A stretch of DNA of 64,000 nt from Chlorokybus atmophyticus (Eukaryota; Streptophyta; Chlorokybophyceae; Chlorokybales; Chlorokybaceae), in NCBI GenBank assembly GCA_009103225.1, contig RHPI01002264.1, positions 176,779 to 240,778 of the forward strand, read 5' to 3'. Below are positions 25,856 through 40,080 of this stretch, one piece after another. Below the pieces are notes generated by a model, which saw only the letters and a list, made by a program, of their open reading frames with translations, ran no database searches and had not been told where the DNA came from. The position numbers were made by a program, and so were the translations under genes. Numbering within the stretch: the first letter of the stretch is position 1; every line of letters begins with the position of its first letter.

Positions 25856-26323
25856 ACCCANACCCACACAAATATGCACTGCATGCGTGCGCATGTGCCA
25901 CATGTGTACGTCTTGCATGCTATCACTGACATACTATCCTTCCTCAGTTCATGACTGAGCTGCCGCCCTCATCATCATCATCATCACCACCCCATCCCGA
26001 TCCGATATCCGGTCCGAACCAGTGGCCGACCGAGCTGATACCTTTTCGGCCGGTGTACGAGGAGTATATCGCCGAGCTCAATGCGCTGGGGAAGCGCCTG
26101 ATGCGGGCGATATCGCTCGGGCTGACGGGAGGAAACGACCCGCTTTTGTGGGAGAAGAGCGTGGCGGAGGAGAATTTCTGGATACTGAGAGCGATTGGAT
26201 ATCCGCCTGCAGGGTTTGATATCCATGCCCGTGAAAGCGATGTCGGCCTGGGATGGTGCGAATGTTACCTGTGTGTCTCGTTCACACTCGCACGTACACG
26301 CTCGCTTTCACAGGCCCGTCGCC

Positions 26324-26380
<57 letters not shown>

Positions 26381-27257
26381 GCGCGCGCACGTATACGCAT
26401 AACAGCCACAGACTCAATGGTTGTAATGTTTTTGTCTTGTGGGATGTGTGCAGTGGGGAGCACACGGATTACGGTACGTGTTGCTAGTGTAGTGGCACAT
26501 GCAAAGATGCAACCCTAGCGGCGGTGTTGTCTTCAGCAACACCAGAGTTACCTGTCTTGCAGGCCTGCTAACTATGGTCAATCAGTCTGAAGACGTCACT
26601 GCACTTGAGGTACATATACCCACAGACGCACGCGTGCATGCATGCACGTATGTGTGCGGCTGTGTGCGCGCGCATGCGTGTGGTGGTATACAATGTATCC
26701 GTGTACACGCTGTTATACACGTTTCACACCTTTCAGCATGGTTACTTGCCGTATCGCACCCTTCACCTTCTGACTAAGCCCGGTGACAGGCGAGGAATGT
26801 TCGTGGCGAGTGGGTGGCTGCAAAGCCCATTCCAGACACTTTTGTTGTGAACATCGGCGACATGTTTAAGGTGGGCATCTGTGTCACATATGCATCACCA
26901 CATATGCATCACCCCTGCCCAATGCAACCCCAAAATCTGTCCAACTCATGTTGGCGTCTAGGTGTGGACCAATGGAGAATACGAACCCACCGTTCATCGC
27001 GTACTCACCGCCAACGACAAGTACCGCGTTTCGGTGCCCTTTTTCTACGAGGTGAGGAGTGTGGTGCGCATGTTGTGATGTTGGACAACTAGTGCGTGTG
27101 TGAATGTTGGTGCGTGTGTCTGCAGCCGGACTTGAGCGCAGTGGTGAAGCCGCTAACGACCCTCATCAAAGGTCAAAACGGCGGTTATGAAGGGGTTTGT
27201 TATGGGGATCATGTGCGGCGCAAGGTGTCCAACAACTTCAAGTACGATGATGTGTAA
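24491..27257 (+). CDS. 2-oxoglutarate/Fe(II)-dependent oxygenase, isopenicillin-N-synthase-like, about 357 aa
   Basis: Exons: 24491-24703, 25357-25475, 25560-25623, 25948-26255, 26454-26473, 26563-26609, 26790-26870, 26962-27051, 27126-27257; phases agree and the sum is 1074 nt. The N-terminal DIOX_N domain reads IPVIDVSALP...DIHNACRDVGFFYV|TGHGVP. The catalytic domain has GCGEHTDYGLLTMVNQSEDV (iron ligands His238, Asp240), VVNIGDMF, WTNGEYEPTVHRVL (third ligand His296) and YRVSVPFF (2-oxoglutarate-binding Arg306-x-Ser308). All key residues are present, so it should be active. The substrate cannot be predicted; relatives include flavonoid, gibberellin and antibiotic oxygenases. Intron 2 begins with GC (tcaag|gcaaga), not GT. 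Exon 5 is only 20 nt and carries the HxD motif. Intron 1 contains a copied piece of the formin gene; intron 3 contains poly-C. Confidence 0.92.
24907..25142 (+). repeat. exact 236-bp copy of formin coding sequence inside oxygenase intron 1
   Basis: Bases 24907-25142 are identical, in the same orientation, to 35424-35659, which is antisense to the formin exon. The left end abuts a single N at 24906 preceded by a C run; the right end switches into ordinary CA-rich intron sequence at 25143. No target-site duplication, poly-A or terminal repeat is visible. Exact identity plus the N strongly suggests a mis-join or gap-filling error. Confidence 0.85.
25789..25855. repeat. 67-base poly-C in oxygenase intron 3
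   Basis: Unbroken run of 67 C, with an N at 25861 in the following CCCA-rich sequence. On the other strand this is a 67-base G run able to form quadruplexes. The length is probably not reliable. Confidence 0.9.
26328..26378. repeat. (CA)n microsatellite in oxygenase intron 4
   Basis: About 48 bases of (CA)n followed by (CG)n, immediately before the 20-nt micro-exon at 26454. Confidence 0.95.
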
Positions 27258-28211
27258 AGGCGATTGCTTGTATCTATTGGTTTGATCACCAGGTGTTAAA
27301 TAATAAAGGTACAGCCACAATACAAACAGCTAACTAGATGTAATAATCCCTGTATACTACTACTACACAACGCAAGGTCTGCAAACCTGCATTGAGACTG
27401 ACTATTTGCAAGGTTTGCAACTGGATGGCTGCAAGCACATGACATACTAGTCAACTATCATGCGTCCATTAGATGTATGCGTGCTGTTTTTTGGGTGCGT
27501 CGCTACACAAGGCCGTGACTGCGTACCTCCGCTGAGGCATCATGTGCATGATAGATTACTGTCGCTGCTGATGGGTGAATTTTTATTATGCAATAGCCGG
27601 AGCAACGCACACATTAAGTTCTCTTGCTGGCTTGGGTGGACTGCTTGGTGCCCTCCCATTGCATAGACCTTTTGGCAGGGAAGCGCCAGCCCATGTTCAT
27701 GACTTGTTGTTGTATTAGTTGTGGCTGACTAGCCTAGGTTGTTTTACTGGCTGTGGTCTGCGCTACCATTGCACAAACATACGCTCGACGCAGCTTCTCT
27801 GATACTTATGTGCAACACCAACAAACACATGCCACATTTTCCTGGACTCTGTGCATCGCAGACACATGCACGCATTTGCCCAATGCGCCCAAACCACAGA
27901 GCCATTGCCTTCAGAATATTACTGGATGAACTTAGTGCAACACACAGCCAAGCAGCAGAAGCGCTAACAACCTGCAGGCTAGAGTCTGTGCACAAGCAAC
28001 ACCATAACCCAACAAGAAAAGCATGCAACACCCACACCATCGGCATTGGCTAACATGCAGCCTCCCAAACCTGTGCAACTGTCACGAATGAAGCAACACG
28101 CGCACAACCAACCCACAAACGCATAACGCAGTGATGCGCAAATCATTCCTCATGAATTCAAAACCACTGTGTACTGATCTGATCACAAGGCACATACTCA
28201 TTCTATCTCTC
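27258..28211. other. convergent 3' spacer
   Basis: Between the oxygenase stop and the S20 stop. No exon is recognised; the sequence has ordinary composition without arrays. A possible polyadenylation-like AATAAA word occurs at about 27300-27306 (aaataataaagg). Confidence 0.5.
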
Positions 28212-28979
28212 TTAAGCGTCGGCGATGGTGACCTCAACCTCTACCCCGGGCTCGATGGAGATGGAGGTGATCTGCTTCACGACCTCGCTGGGGGAGTGCA
28301 TGTCGATCAGGCGCTTGTGCACGCGCATCTCGTAGCGATCCCACGTGTTTGTACCCTCACCGCAAGGAGACTTGCGAGTAGTGATGCGCAGGACCTGACC
28401 ACACAATTGTTGGCAACAACGTTGAGTACTGAGTGTGACACCGACAACGTAAACAACTTGTTCTCAATACCAAAATGGCATAGATTATGCAGGGTGAACG
28501 TACATACATACAGATGCATACCCTGCATCAATGCAACTATGTTCATCAATACATCATGCTGCACGTGTGTGTAACATGAATCGACAAACGCCATGTGTGT
28601 AAGTTATCCTAGACTTGAACAATCAAGCATACGTGCGACTATGCAGCTGCTGCTGCGGCATGAGGAAGCGAGATGAATGCGTCGCACTTGTGCAAACAGA
28701 TGGAAACGTCAGCTGACAGCAAGCCTAAAATTGAGTTAGAAGCAAAGAAGCTCAGCTATCAAGCCTGGCTGTGTGGGGTGTGTTGTCTACCTTGGTGGGC
28801 ATGCGGACTGGGCCCTTGACGCGGAGTCGCTTCTCCTTGGCTCCGCGCACGAGGTCAGCGCACACCTTTTCAAGTGAACTGACGGAGCGGGATGTGAGGG
28901 TAATGCGGATGCGGTGGACCCGCTCCGTCTCGCCGCCGCCCTTCTCGCCGCCGCCCACCGCCGCCTTCATGCTCTGCAT
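28212..28979 (-). CDS. RPS20: 40S ribosomal protein S20 (uS10), 2 exons, about 123 aa
   Basis: Minus-strand exons 28979-28791 and 28394-28212, GT-AG intron, phase 0. The protein reads [81 protein letters not shown] and [15 protein letters not shown], nearly identical in pattern to S20 of plants and animals. It is part of the small-subunit head. The start at 28979 ([11 protein letters not shown]) gives the usual short, variable N-terminal tail; a second in-frame ATG is at 28970. The frame stays open upstream to about 29126, but that stretch looks like 5' untranslated sequence. The stop is TAA. Head-to-head with the MCRS1-like gene. Confidence 0.95.
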
Positions 28980-29379
28980 TTTGACTAAGTGGGTAGGGTC
29001 CCCGAGACAGACGCCGGCAATGAGCACGACCGCTTGCTGAGGGACCCCGACGACGCCGCCGACACCGCCAAAGAGGACAACATGGAGGCCGCCCACAACC
29101 CTAATACTCCACTGGCGGCCGGGCAAGCCCTAAACTGTTGATATCACGCATCCAACCGCTAATAAGGATCCTGATGTCTCCTGAGCCCGAATCGAACGGC
29201 GAGTGGACAAGATTTTACGTTGATATCTTGGTCAGCTGCTTGATTTCGGCAAACTTAGGGTTTGTGAGAAATTAGGGCTCTGTTCTGGCCATTGGTATTG
29301 TCGTCCTCTTTGATTGTGTAGGCGGCGTCGTGGCTGCTTGGTTGGGTTTGGGGGGGCGGGGGGGGGAGGAGGTGACAGG
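28980..29379. promoter_or_regulatory. shared divergent promoter region of RPS20 and the MCRS1-like gene
   Basis: Only 400 bases separate the two start codons, which face away from each other. Both 5' untranslated regions and both core promoters must fit here. No TATA box is evident. The word ttagggttt / aaaccctaa occurs at both sides (about 29096-29134 and 29255-29264), resembling the plant telo-box (AAACCCTAA) of ribosomal-protein promoters. This is inference from position and motif. Confidence 0.5.
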
Positions 29380-32595
<3,216 letters not shown>

Positions 32596-33035
32596 CGCAC
32601 TGTATATTGCAGCAGTGGCTCAGCTAGTTGTACAGCTATTGTTTGTCTATGTAAACACAATGATTGCTTTCAATTGTTGTGGTGTTGCACGGTGTGAACT
32701 GGTGCTGCTTTCACAAGGCTGGATTTTCTGGACCCGCACCAAAGGTATCAACATCGTTTTGTGCACTTCTTTGTGTGCCGGGTACGCTTATAGGGTTGTG
32801 ATTGTGATTGCTTCATGACCCAGCAATCAAGGTTGGCCATGTCAAGCCTGCCTTGTCTACTTCAGTGCATCTAATGCAAGCACACTTGCTCTATTTGCAC
32901 TGTGTGGCATGCCTCATGAATCACAAGTATGCGGGCGTGGGCACAGCAGTATGCACTGGCCTATGTTGGATGTGCCCTTTTACACCCAACAACACATTAA
33001 AATAATTGGTCCAACACCAACTCTACAGACAAGAC
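32596..33035. other. convergent 3' spacer
   Basis: Between the MCRS1-like stop (32595) and the formin stop (33036). No gene seen. It contains the 3' untranslated ends of both genes. Confidence 0.55.
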
Positions 33036-36000
33036 TCAACTGACTGCACTGTCCTCCACATCCTCCTTGTGCCCGCCTCCTCTTTCGCTCTCAACAACCG
33101 CATGCTGTGAAGCGCCTTCAGCCGCGGGCACAACAACAGGACTATTGATACCAGCCACTTCGTCATTCTGCTCAATGGGAGGGCTCGCTGGGGCACACGT
33201 AAGCTCTGGTCGTCGTTGTTGTTGTTGTTGTTGTTGTCGTCCTCGCTGACCCACGCACTTCTTCTGCTTCTTGGCTGCATCCTCCTCCTTGCGCACATCC
33301 GCGAGGGCCTTCTCAAACACAACAAGGAACTCCTTGAACGTGCGAAAGATGGCGGGTGGTTTGTCATCCGAGTACTCGTCACCAAAGTACTCGGCCACAC
33401 TTTTCAGCTCCTTGTTGGAGGCAGCCGCAACATCCCGTAACGTGGCCAACCTCTCTTCTGCTCTCTCAGAAAAAGCCACCATAACATCCCTGAACGTGTC
33501 GTGCTTGTGGGACTCTGCATCGATCACAACCGAGGCGTGGAGTATCTCCTCCTTCACGCGGCCCAGGGCAGCCACAAGCTCGGCCATCGACGCACGGGTG
33601 CCCTCAACGTGCACACCCGCAGCAGCCTTCACAGGAGCCAACTCATCACCAAGCAATGCCACTTGCCCAACAGATGTCTTGTTGTTGCAAGTGTTGTTGC
33701 TGTTGTTGTTGTTGTTGCTGTCGCCGTTGCCGTTGTTGGTGTTGGCAATGGTGCTGGCGTTGTTGCTGCTGGTGTTGGTGTCATTGTTGTCGTGGTGGTG
33801 GTGGTTGGGCTGGCTTTTCTCCTTCTCCTCGTTGTCTCGGGACACTAGTTCACGTACAACAAAGTGCAGAAGTGATGTCTTCCTGTCCACGCCTTTGACG
33901 TCCATGAGTTTGAGTAGCGAGTCTAGTTTGAACCCCGCTGCGTGTCCACGCTGCGCGTGTCCCGCATTCAGGTGGTTCCCGACGGCAAGGACCGCTTCGA
34001 GCACACGTACGAGAGCCCCACTCGACCTGAGAGCCTTGCATGCTGCCCGCAATGCAACATACTCACCCTCTACACGCTGCACGGCCCCGTCAAACTGCCT
34101 CCTGAACACGAGACACTCTATACGTTGCTCCAAGCGTGGAACACACATTATCTCAAGGAAGTATCTCTCAACGGTGCCGAGCCGAGTTGGCTCACCCTCA
34201 TAAGCGCGCAACATAGCCACCTCATGTTGGGTCGGGACGGCACGTTGGAGTGTTTGCAGGTGTTCTGTTGCGAGGGCGCTGTCGTCCATGTCAAGAAGAG
34301 CAGACTTAATAGCGGGGAAAGGCACACGTATCCCTGAGAGTTGTATGCTTATGTTGTGCGCGCGCTTCGTGTCGATCAACCTCACCACCTCGCTCGCACG
34401 CCTCGACACACGCCGTGCAAACGGGTCCACATATGCATCGTCTTGAAGGGCAAATAGACTCTCCAAGGCTGCAAAGTCCACATTGGCGTTATTATTGTTG
34501 ACTGCACCCCACACGGTCGAACCCAACTTGGCCTGAGCTGCATTGAGCTTCTGCCAGTGGAGTTGCTTTAGTCTCAACCGCGCACTCCCACTCTCCTCAT
34601 CCTTGTTGTTGTTGTTGTCTTCAGGCCTCTTTGTCTTGATAGTGAGGCCCGGAGGTGGCGGCGGGGGTGGTGGAGGCGGCACGCCTTTCTTACCCAACAA
34701 CATTGGTGGAGGAGGAGGAGGAGGTGGAGGTGGGGGCGGAGGGACCTTCTGCAACAAGCTTGTTGGTGGGGGAGGAGNNNNNNNNNNNNNNNNNNNNNNN
34801 NNNNNNNNNNNNNNNNNNNNNNNNNNNNNNNNNNNNNNNNNNNNNNNNNNNNNNNNNNNNNNNNNNNNNNNNNNNNNNNNNNNNNNNNNNNNNNNNNNNN
34901 NNNNNNNNNNNNNNNNNNNNNNNNNNNNNNNNNNNNNNNNNNNNNNNNNNNNNNNNNNNNNNNNNNNNNGTGGGGGTGGGGGTGTGTCGGTGTCGGTGGT
35001 GTGGGTGCGAAGGAGGGATGCGAGCTCGTTTGCAAGGGGTGATGTGGCTGAGTCTAGTGATGTTGTTGGGTGTGTTGATGATGGCCGAGTCGAAGAGTGC
35101 GAGTTGTCCCAATACGGGCTGCCGCTTCTATCAGCTGCACGCCAGTTATCAGGCAGGAGAGAGTCTGATATCGAACCCCCAGCACGTGAGTGTGTGGACA
35201 TGTGTGTGGATGACCACATCTCCGCCAATGACGCTGAGTATGTGTTTCGCTCAGGACTTGTGGCCACGTTGTTGGCGTGCGGGCCATAAGCGTATCGGCG
35301 AATGCCTTCTCGCGCAGGCGACAACGGTGATGTGGCCATGTCAATAGAAGAAAACCCAACACTCAACCCAACATTCATCATCCCCTCTTCATCCCGCTCG
35401 GGTCCCGTCCACGAGTCGTGTAAAGGGGGTGTTCCAACATCTTCTTCTCCCACTCTTTCGCGTGAGAGCCGGCGGTTCCTCAAAGCTCCAGCTGAGAGTG
35501 GTTTGAGTTGTGTGTGGGGTGTCCTCACGCCCTCGGACCCCGTTGGTGTTGTTGTCACGCTCACGCTCCCGCCCCCATCACTCAACTCGCTAAAGGAGAA
35601 GGACAAAGAGTGTGCATGTGCGCCACGTGACGTGCGCGGGGGAGATAGCGTGCTCGCCATGCTGAAAACGGAGGGTGAGAGTGTTGTGGCTGTTGTGGTT
35701 GTGGACATTATGCCCGGCGAGTACGCGTCACTCGTTGTGGCGGCGGCGTCAGGCAACATGCTGTTGTTGTTGTTGTTATTGTGTCGGAGGTATGGGCTTG
35801 TGGATGTAGGGTACCTCAATGTGGACCCGTCGGGAGACGTCTGTGGGGAGGACTTTGACCCGCCTCTCGGCGCTATCGTTGTCAACACGCTCTCTATCAA
35901 CGACACCGAGGATGTGCCTTCACCACTCTGTCCTCTTGCATCAGCTGCGCTGCACAAATTATGTCCATCCTGTGCCGACACAACAACACCACCTGTTCCT

Positions 36001-39000
36001 CCTTCTCCTCCTCCTACCCCACCTTGGCTGAGCCTCGAGCTCTTTTGCCTCCTCAGCCGGCGATCGCGCGAAGGAGGGGGAGAAGAAGATGTTGTTGGGA
36101 TGTTGCTCTCGCTGCTCGCGTACGTGCCGGGACTTGTCCTCGCGCTGCGCGGGTGATGGTGCGCGTGCGAGCGTGAGTGTTGTTGTTGTTGGGTTGTTGT
36201 TGATGATGATCTGATTGCGGGGTCGCTGTGATATTCTTCCCCCATCACTTCTGCTGCCAACTGAGCGAGATAGCTGCTGCCCGAGCTCGTGCGCGTGAGC
36301 GTGTGTGTTTGTGAGTGTGTGGGTATGTTGGTGTAGTTGGGCAGGGGAGGGGACGCTGCGTGCGCGTGTGAGTTTGTTTGTATGTGCGGGTGAGAGGATG
36401 TTGTTGTTGTTGTTGATGTGGCCACCTTGTTGCCGCGTGACTCAGCTTGCCGGCGCTGGCGCATCGAGTCGGCTTCTCTCAGCAACGTGGACATGTCAAG
36501 GCTCAACAGCGAAGGTGAAGAGGACGTGAACGCTGTGGCAGGTCCGACATGTTGTTGTTGGTACCATGACGGTGAGTTGGGCTGTGATGCTGCTGTTGTT
36601 GTCACAACAGCAGCAGGAGGACTCCTCGTGTATGGGTGCGGCTCATTCCACGTGCGGGTGCGTAGTGTGTTCCCGTCGTTAAACTGCTCACTGTAGGCCT
36701 CACTCACGCCGTATGCGAGGGAGCGAATGCCTTGCGCATGTGACGGCGAGTCCACATATTGTTGATATTGTGGCGTGGAGTGATACGAGGAGGTGGATGA
36801 CGCTGATGAAGGCCGCCTCGCAGGCACGTTGATGAAAGTGTTGGGATCCGCATCGTCAATGATGTCATCGACAACGCCCTCAGCACCCGCAGCACCCCAC
36901 GCAGACAGCGCGTGGCGCACGAGGCTGTCTGTTGATAATACGTTGTCGATATCTGCGCCACCGCCCCTGCGATCACGGATATATCGCTGCCACGGTGGCG
37001 TCCCACTCCCGCCTTTTCTAGTCTCGGAGCTGTTGCTGCTTCGCCTCCTTTGTTGTTGGGATGACGTTGAAGGCACTGACTTGCTGCCTCTTTCAAACTC
37101 CTCCCATGTGGGTATGTGTCTCTCTTTCCTTCTCCCAACATGCTTAAAGTCCACACCATCGTCCTCATCAACATCATCATCATCAGTGTCCTCCCTATGC
37201 ACATACCCACTGTTGCCCGCGCCAAAGTAGAAGCGCATGTCCGGCGTGTAAGGTGATCCGTAAGGGGACCCGCCAACACTATGCCCTCGCTTCTTTCTCC
37301 CCGCGCTCTCTCCTCCTCTTCTATCTTCATGTGATGGTGGTGTCGATGTGGTCAATGACATCCCAACATGTGCGCTGCTCAACCGGCGCAAGAAAGCCTC
37401 AATCACAGCGTGCTCAGACTCGGGCGTGAGGATGGAGTTGCTACTGTTGTTGTGGGTGGGAGAAGTGTGGGCTTTGAGACGGGTGTTGTTGCTGTGGGAG
37501 TCGTTGGTGTGGGTGTTGCGTTGGTGTGTGCCAAGCATGGGACTCGCAGGCTCAGATTTGGCGGGTCGAAGGCGATTAATAGCGCGGTCGATAGGTCTCT
37601 CCTCCTCTTCTTCCTCCTCCTCCTCCTCCTCCTCCTCCTCACACTCATTGTGTCGAGTGTACACGCTGTTGTACGACGATGTGTGCACAAGCCCACCTCT
37701 TCGCTCGCTTGCGTGCATGCTGGGACTCGACCCGCTCGCACGCCGCTGTGGCCTGTTGTTGTTGCTACTGGTTGTTGTTGGGTTGTTGTTCGTGTTGTTG
37801 GTGTTGGTGTTGGAGCGGGTGCGCACGCGGGACGGCCCATCCCTTCCATGCATGGGTGAAGATGTTGCTGAGGATGAGTATGAGGTCTCCCCGTACGCGC
37901 TCGAAGCTCTCCTCACCTCATCAATAGTAGCTTCGTTGCTGCCAGCCACATCCCACGTGGCGTCCTCGCGAGCGTGTTTTCCGTACGCTGCGGGACTCCC
38001 GCGTGTGGGCGTGCGTGTCCTCGCGGGTGCTTTACTGCTGCTGCCAACATTACTACTACTCGCTCCCCCCGACACAACAATGCCGCTATTGCCACTCCCT
38101 CTGCTACTACTCCCCGCCTCACCCTTGCGCAAGATGAGATAGTCTCTCTCAGCTACAAGGGCAAGTACAATGGCTGTCATGTGGGGTAGGTTGTGCGCGT
38201 CCCCGCTGTTGTTGTTGTTGTTGGAGGAGGCGCGTAAGAGGGCAGGAGCGAGGGCGGCGGCGCGGGCGGAGGCGGCCGCGGGCGTGTTGTTGGAACTCGC
38301 ACCCGCCCTCGTGGACGCCAAAGCAGCCAACAGAGACAACACGGACTTGAGCATCGCGCAGTTGGCGGCGGGAAGACGGTCAAGAAGCAGACGCAACACG
38401 TACAGACGAGACCGGTAGTCTTGTATCTCTGCAATACGGAGTGTGAGTGTGTGTGCAAATGCGTGTGCACTACGTGCATGCGTGTGTGTGTGTGTGCCTG
38501 AGTGTGCGCGTGCATGTGTGTGCGTGCATGCATGCGCGCGTGCACATGTGCATCTGTGCTACACCTAAATGTCGTTGCATACTGCATATGTGCGCGCGTG
38601 TGTGTGCATGTGTATGTGCATGCACACACGTGTGCATGCGTGCGCACCCACACAAGCATGTGCATACGCTTGTGTGCACCGACACACATACACACACACA
38701 CACACACACTCACACTCACTTGCAAGCAAATAAATATATTCGCCACTCGCTACTTACTAATGGCGGCGATGAAGGCTTCATATAGTTTGGATGTAAGGAG
38801 CGGGTCATCGAGTGACTGGAGCGCGTCCACGAGGGCAGCTGCGACGGCGTGCGCGTTGAGGCGCGGCCATTGCAAAGAAGAGGAGTTGTTGGAAGAGGAG
38901 TCTCCATTAACTCTTGAAGCTGATGAAGGGGGAGAAGGCAGAGAAAGAAGCGCCTCTCTCGCACCCGACACCTCGTCTTGCGATGCCCTCGATGTGAACA

Positions 39001-39765
39001 AACCCTCCACCGCAAGCGCTGCGCATAGTTGATGTTAACAACAGGTTGGTAAACGATGGTGATGGTGTTGTTGACGATGGTGATATTATTGGTGTTGGTG
39101 ATGGTAAAGGTTGGTAGTATGGTTGTCGTTGTTGCAATTGTTGGTGATGCTGCTGCTGCTGCTGATGATGATGATGATGGTTCAGAAGTTTGGAATAGCG
39201 GATCTATGTTGGTCAACTCAAAGCCAAAAGCACAATAGACCGACTCAGTGCACAACACTGGGTGGTTCTGTTGTGCTATTGGCCTTCGAAGACACAATTA
39301 TGAATCTGCTGCTTCAAACTGCTTGAAGGCCAAAAGCACAACAGAACCATCAAGTATTGTGCACTAGGTGGTTCTGCTGTGCTCTTTGCCTTCACTAACC
39401 TCCCATCAACCGTTGCGCTTCAAAACGCACAGTGTGTGTCTCATGCCTCGCGCACAGTGAATTACGGATCCATCCTTCAGGTTTAGAAGCAGACGTTCAT
39501 CAACCACATACAAGAAACCATTCCTCGTCTGACCCAACCTGCCGTTGACTGACTATATATAAATGAGACGCATCAGCTGTCACATGTGTTTGGCGTTCAT
39601 TTCAGGCAGTTCTGTAACATACTAGACTTGGTTATCAGCCTACCCCTGGCCTCGAGATAAGCCGCAGCGTTGCGCACGCAAGTTTCAGCCCTGGCCCGCC
39701 TCTCGCCGCCATCCTGCTGCTTGCCGCCTTTGCGAGGGGGGATCGCCCCGTACATCAGCGGCAAT
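33036..39765 (-). CDS. RhoGAP-like domain fused to a formin (FH1-FH2), at least about 1,920 aa
   Basis: An actin nucleator and elongator. Minus-strand exons: 39765-39644, 39018-38758, 38428-33036, phases matched; an upstream exon is likely because the first one starts at a strong acceptor (cctcctcag|attgcc). The N-terminus reads LMYGAIPPRKGGKQQ, CVRNAAAYLEARALAVEGLF, TSRASQDEVSGAREALLSLP, LQSLDDPLLTSKLYEAFIAA and QDYRSRLYVLRLLLDRLPAA, matching a RhoGAP fold. A long Ser/Asn/His-rich linker follows, then FH1 (polyproline runs around a 192-N gap, 34778-34969) and FH2 (LRLKQLHWQKLNAAQAKLGS, AVGNHLNAGHAQRGHAAGFK, LDSLLKLMDVKGVDRKTSLL). A polyAsn/His insert interrupts FH2 at about 33690-33820. The domain order matches class III formins of mosses and lycophytes. 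The usual arginine finger (GIFRxSG) reads GLFTSRAS, so GAP activity is doubtful. Confidence 0.9.
34778..34969. other. 192-N assembly gap in the formin FH1 region
   Basis: The gap is flanked on both sides by codons for polyproline (GGTGG repeats on the plus strand). Its length is a multiple of three, so the frame continues, but the real number of profilin-binding proline tracts is unknown. Confidence 0.95.
39264..39348. repeat. foldback (inverted repeat) in a formin intron
   Basis: ggttctgttgtgctattggc at 39264 pairs with gccaaaagcacaacagaacc ending at 39348 (arms about 25 bases, few mismatches, about 33-base loop). A third, diverged copy (ggttctgctgtgctctttgc) follows at about 39370. It may be a small foldback or MITE-like element. 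Confidence 0.65.
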
Positions 39766-40080
39766 CTGAGGAGGGAGGGAGGGAGGGATAGGGTGTCTCC
39801 TCCCCCTCCCCCTCTGCCGCCGCCGCCGCCGCGGCGTCGTTAGGGTTGTGGTCGTCGGCGTCGTCGGTGTTGGCGGTGTCGGTGTCGGCGTTGATGCGAC
39901 GTTCCGCTCACGTGACCGGTTGCGGAGCAGCGGCATCGTCGACTGTCGGTGATGGCTGTTACCCCATGACCGCAGCGCAAGACAATACAGAACACAGTGT
40001 CACAGACGTATCTTGAATAGAAGTTTTGTTGAGCGACAGGCCTAAGCACACAGTCGCTCATGTTTGCAAAGAAAATAAAT
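39766..40080. promoter_or_regulatory. probable 5' region of the formin gene
   Basis: GC-rich CGCCGC/CGTCGT sequence at 39790-39900. On the minus strand it could encode MPLLRNRSRERNVASTPTPT, a possible first exon with donor tcac|gtgagc, but the phase does not match the next exon. First exon and promoter therefore remain unplaced within this region. Confidence 0.3.

Noticed and set aside
29140-29215. tRNA-like B-box word (gttcgattc on the minus strand)
   Set aside because: Stem pairing for a T arm and the rest of a tRNA cloverleaf could not be formed.
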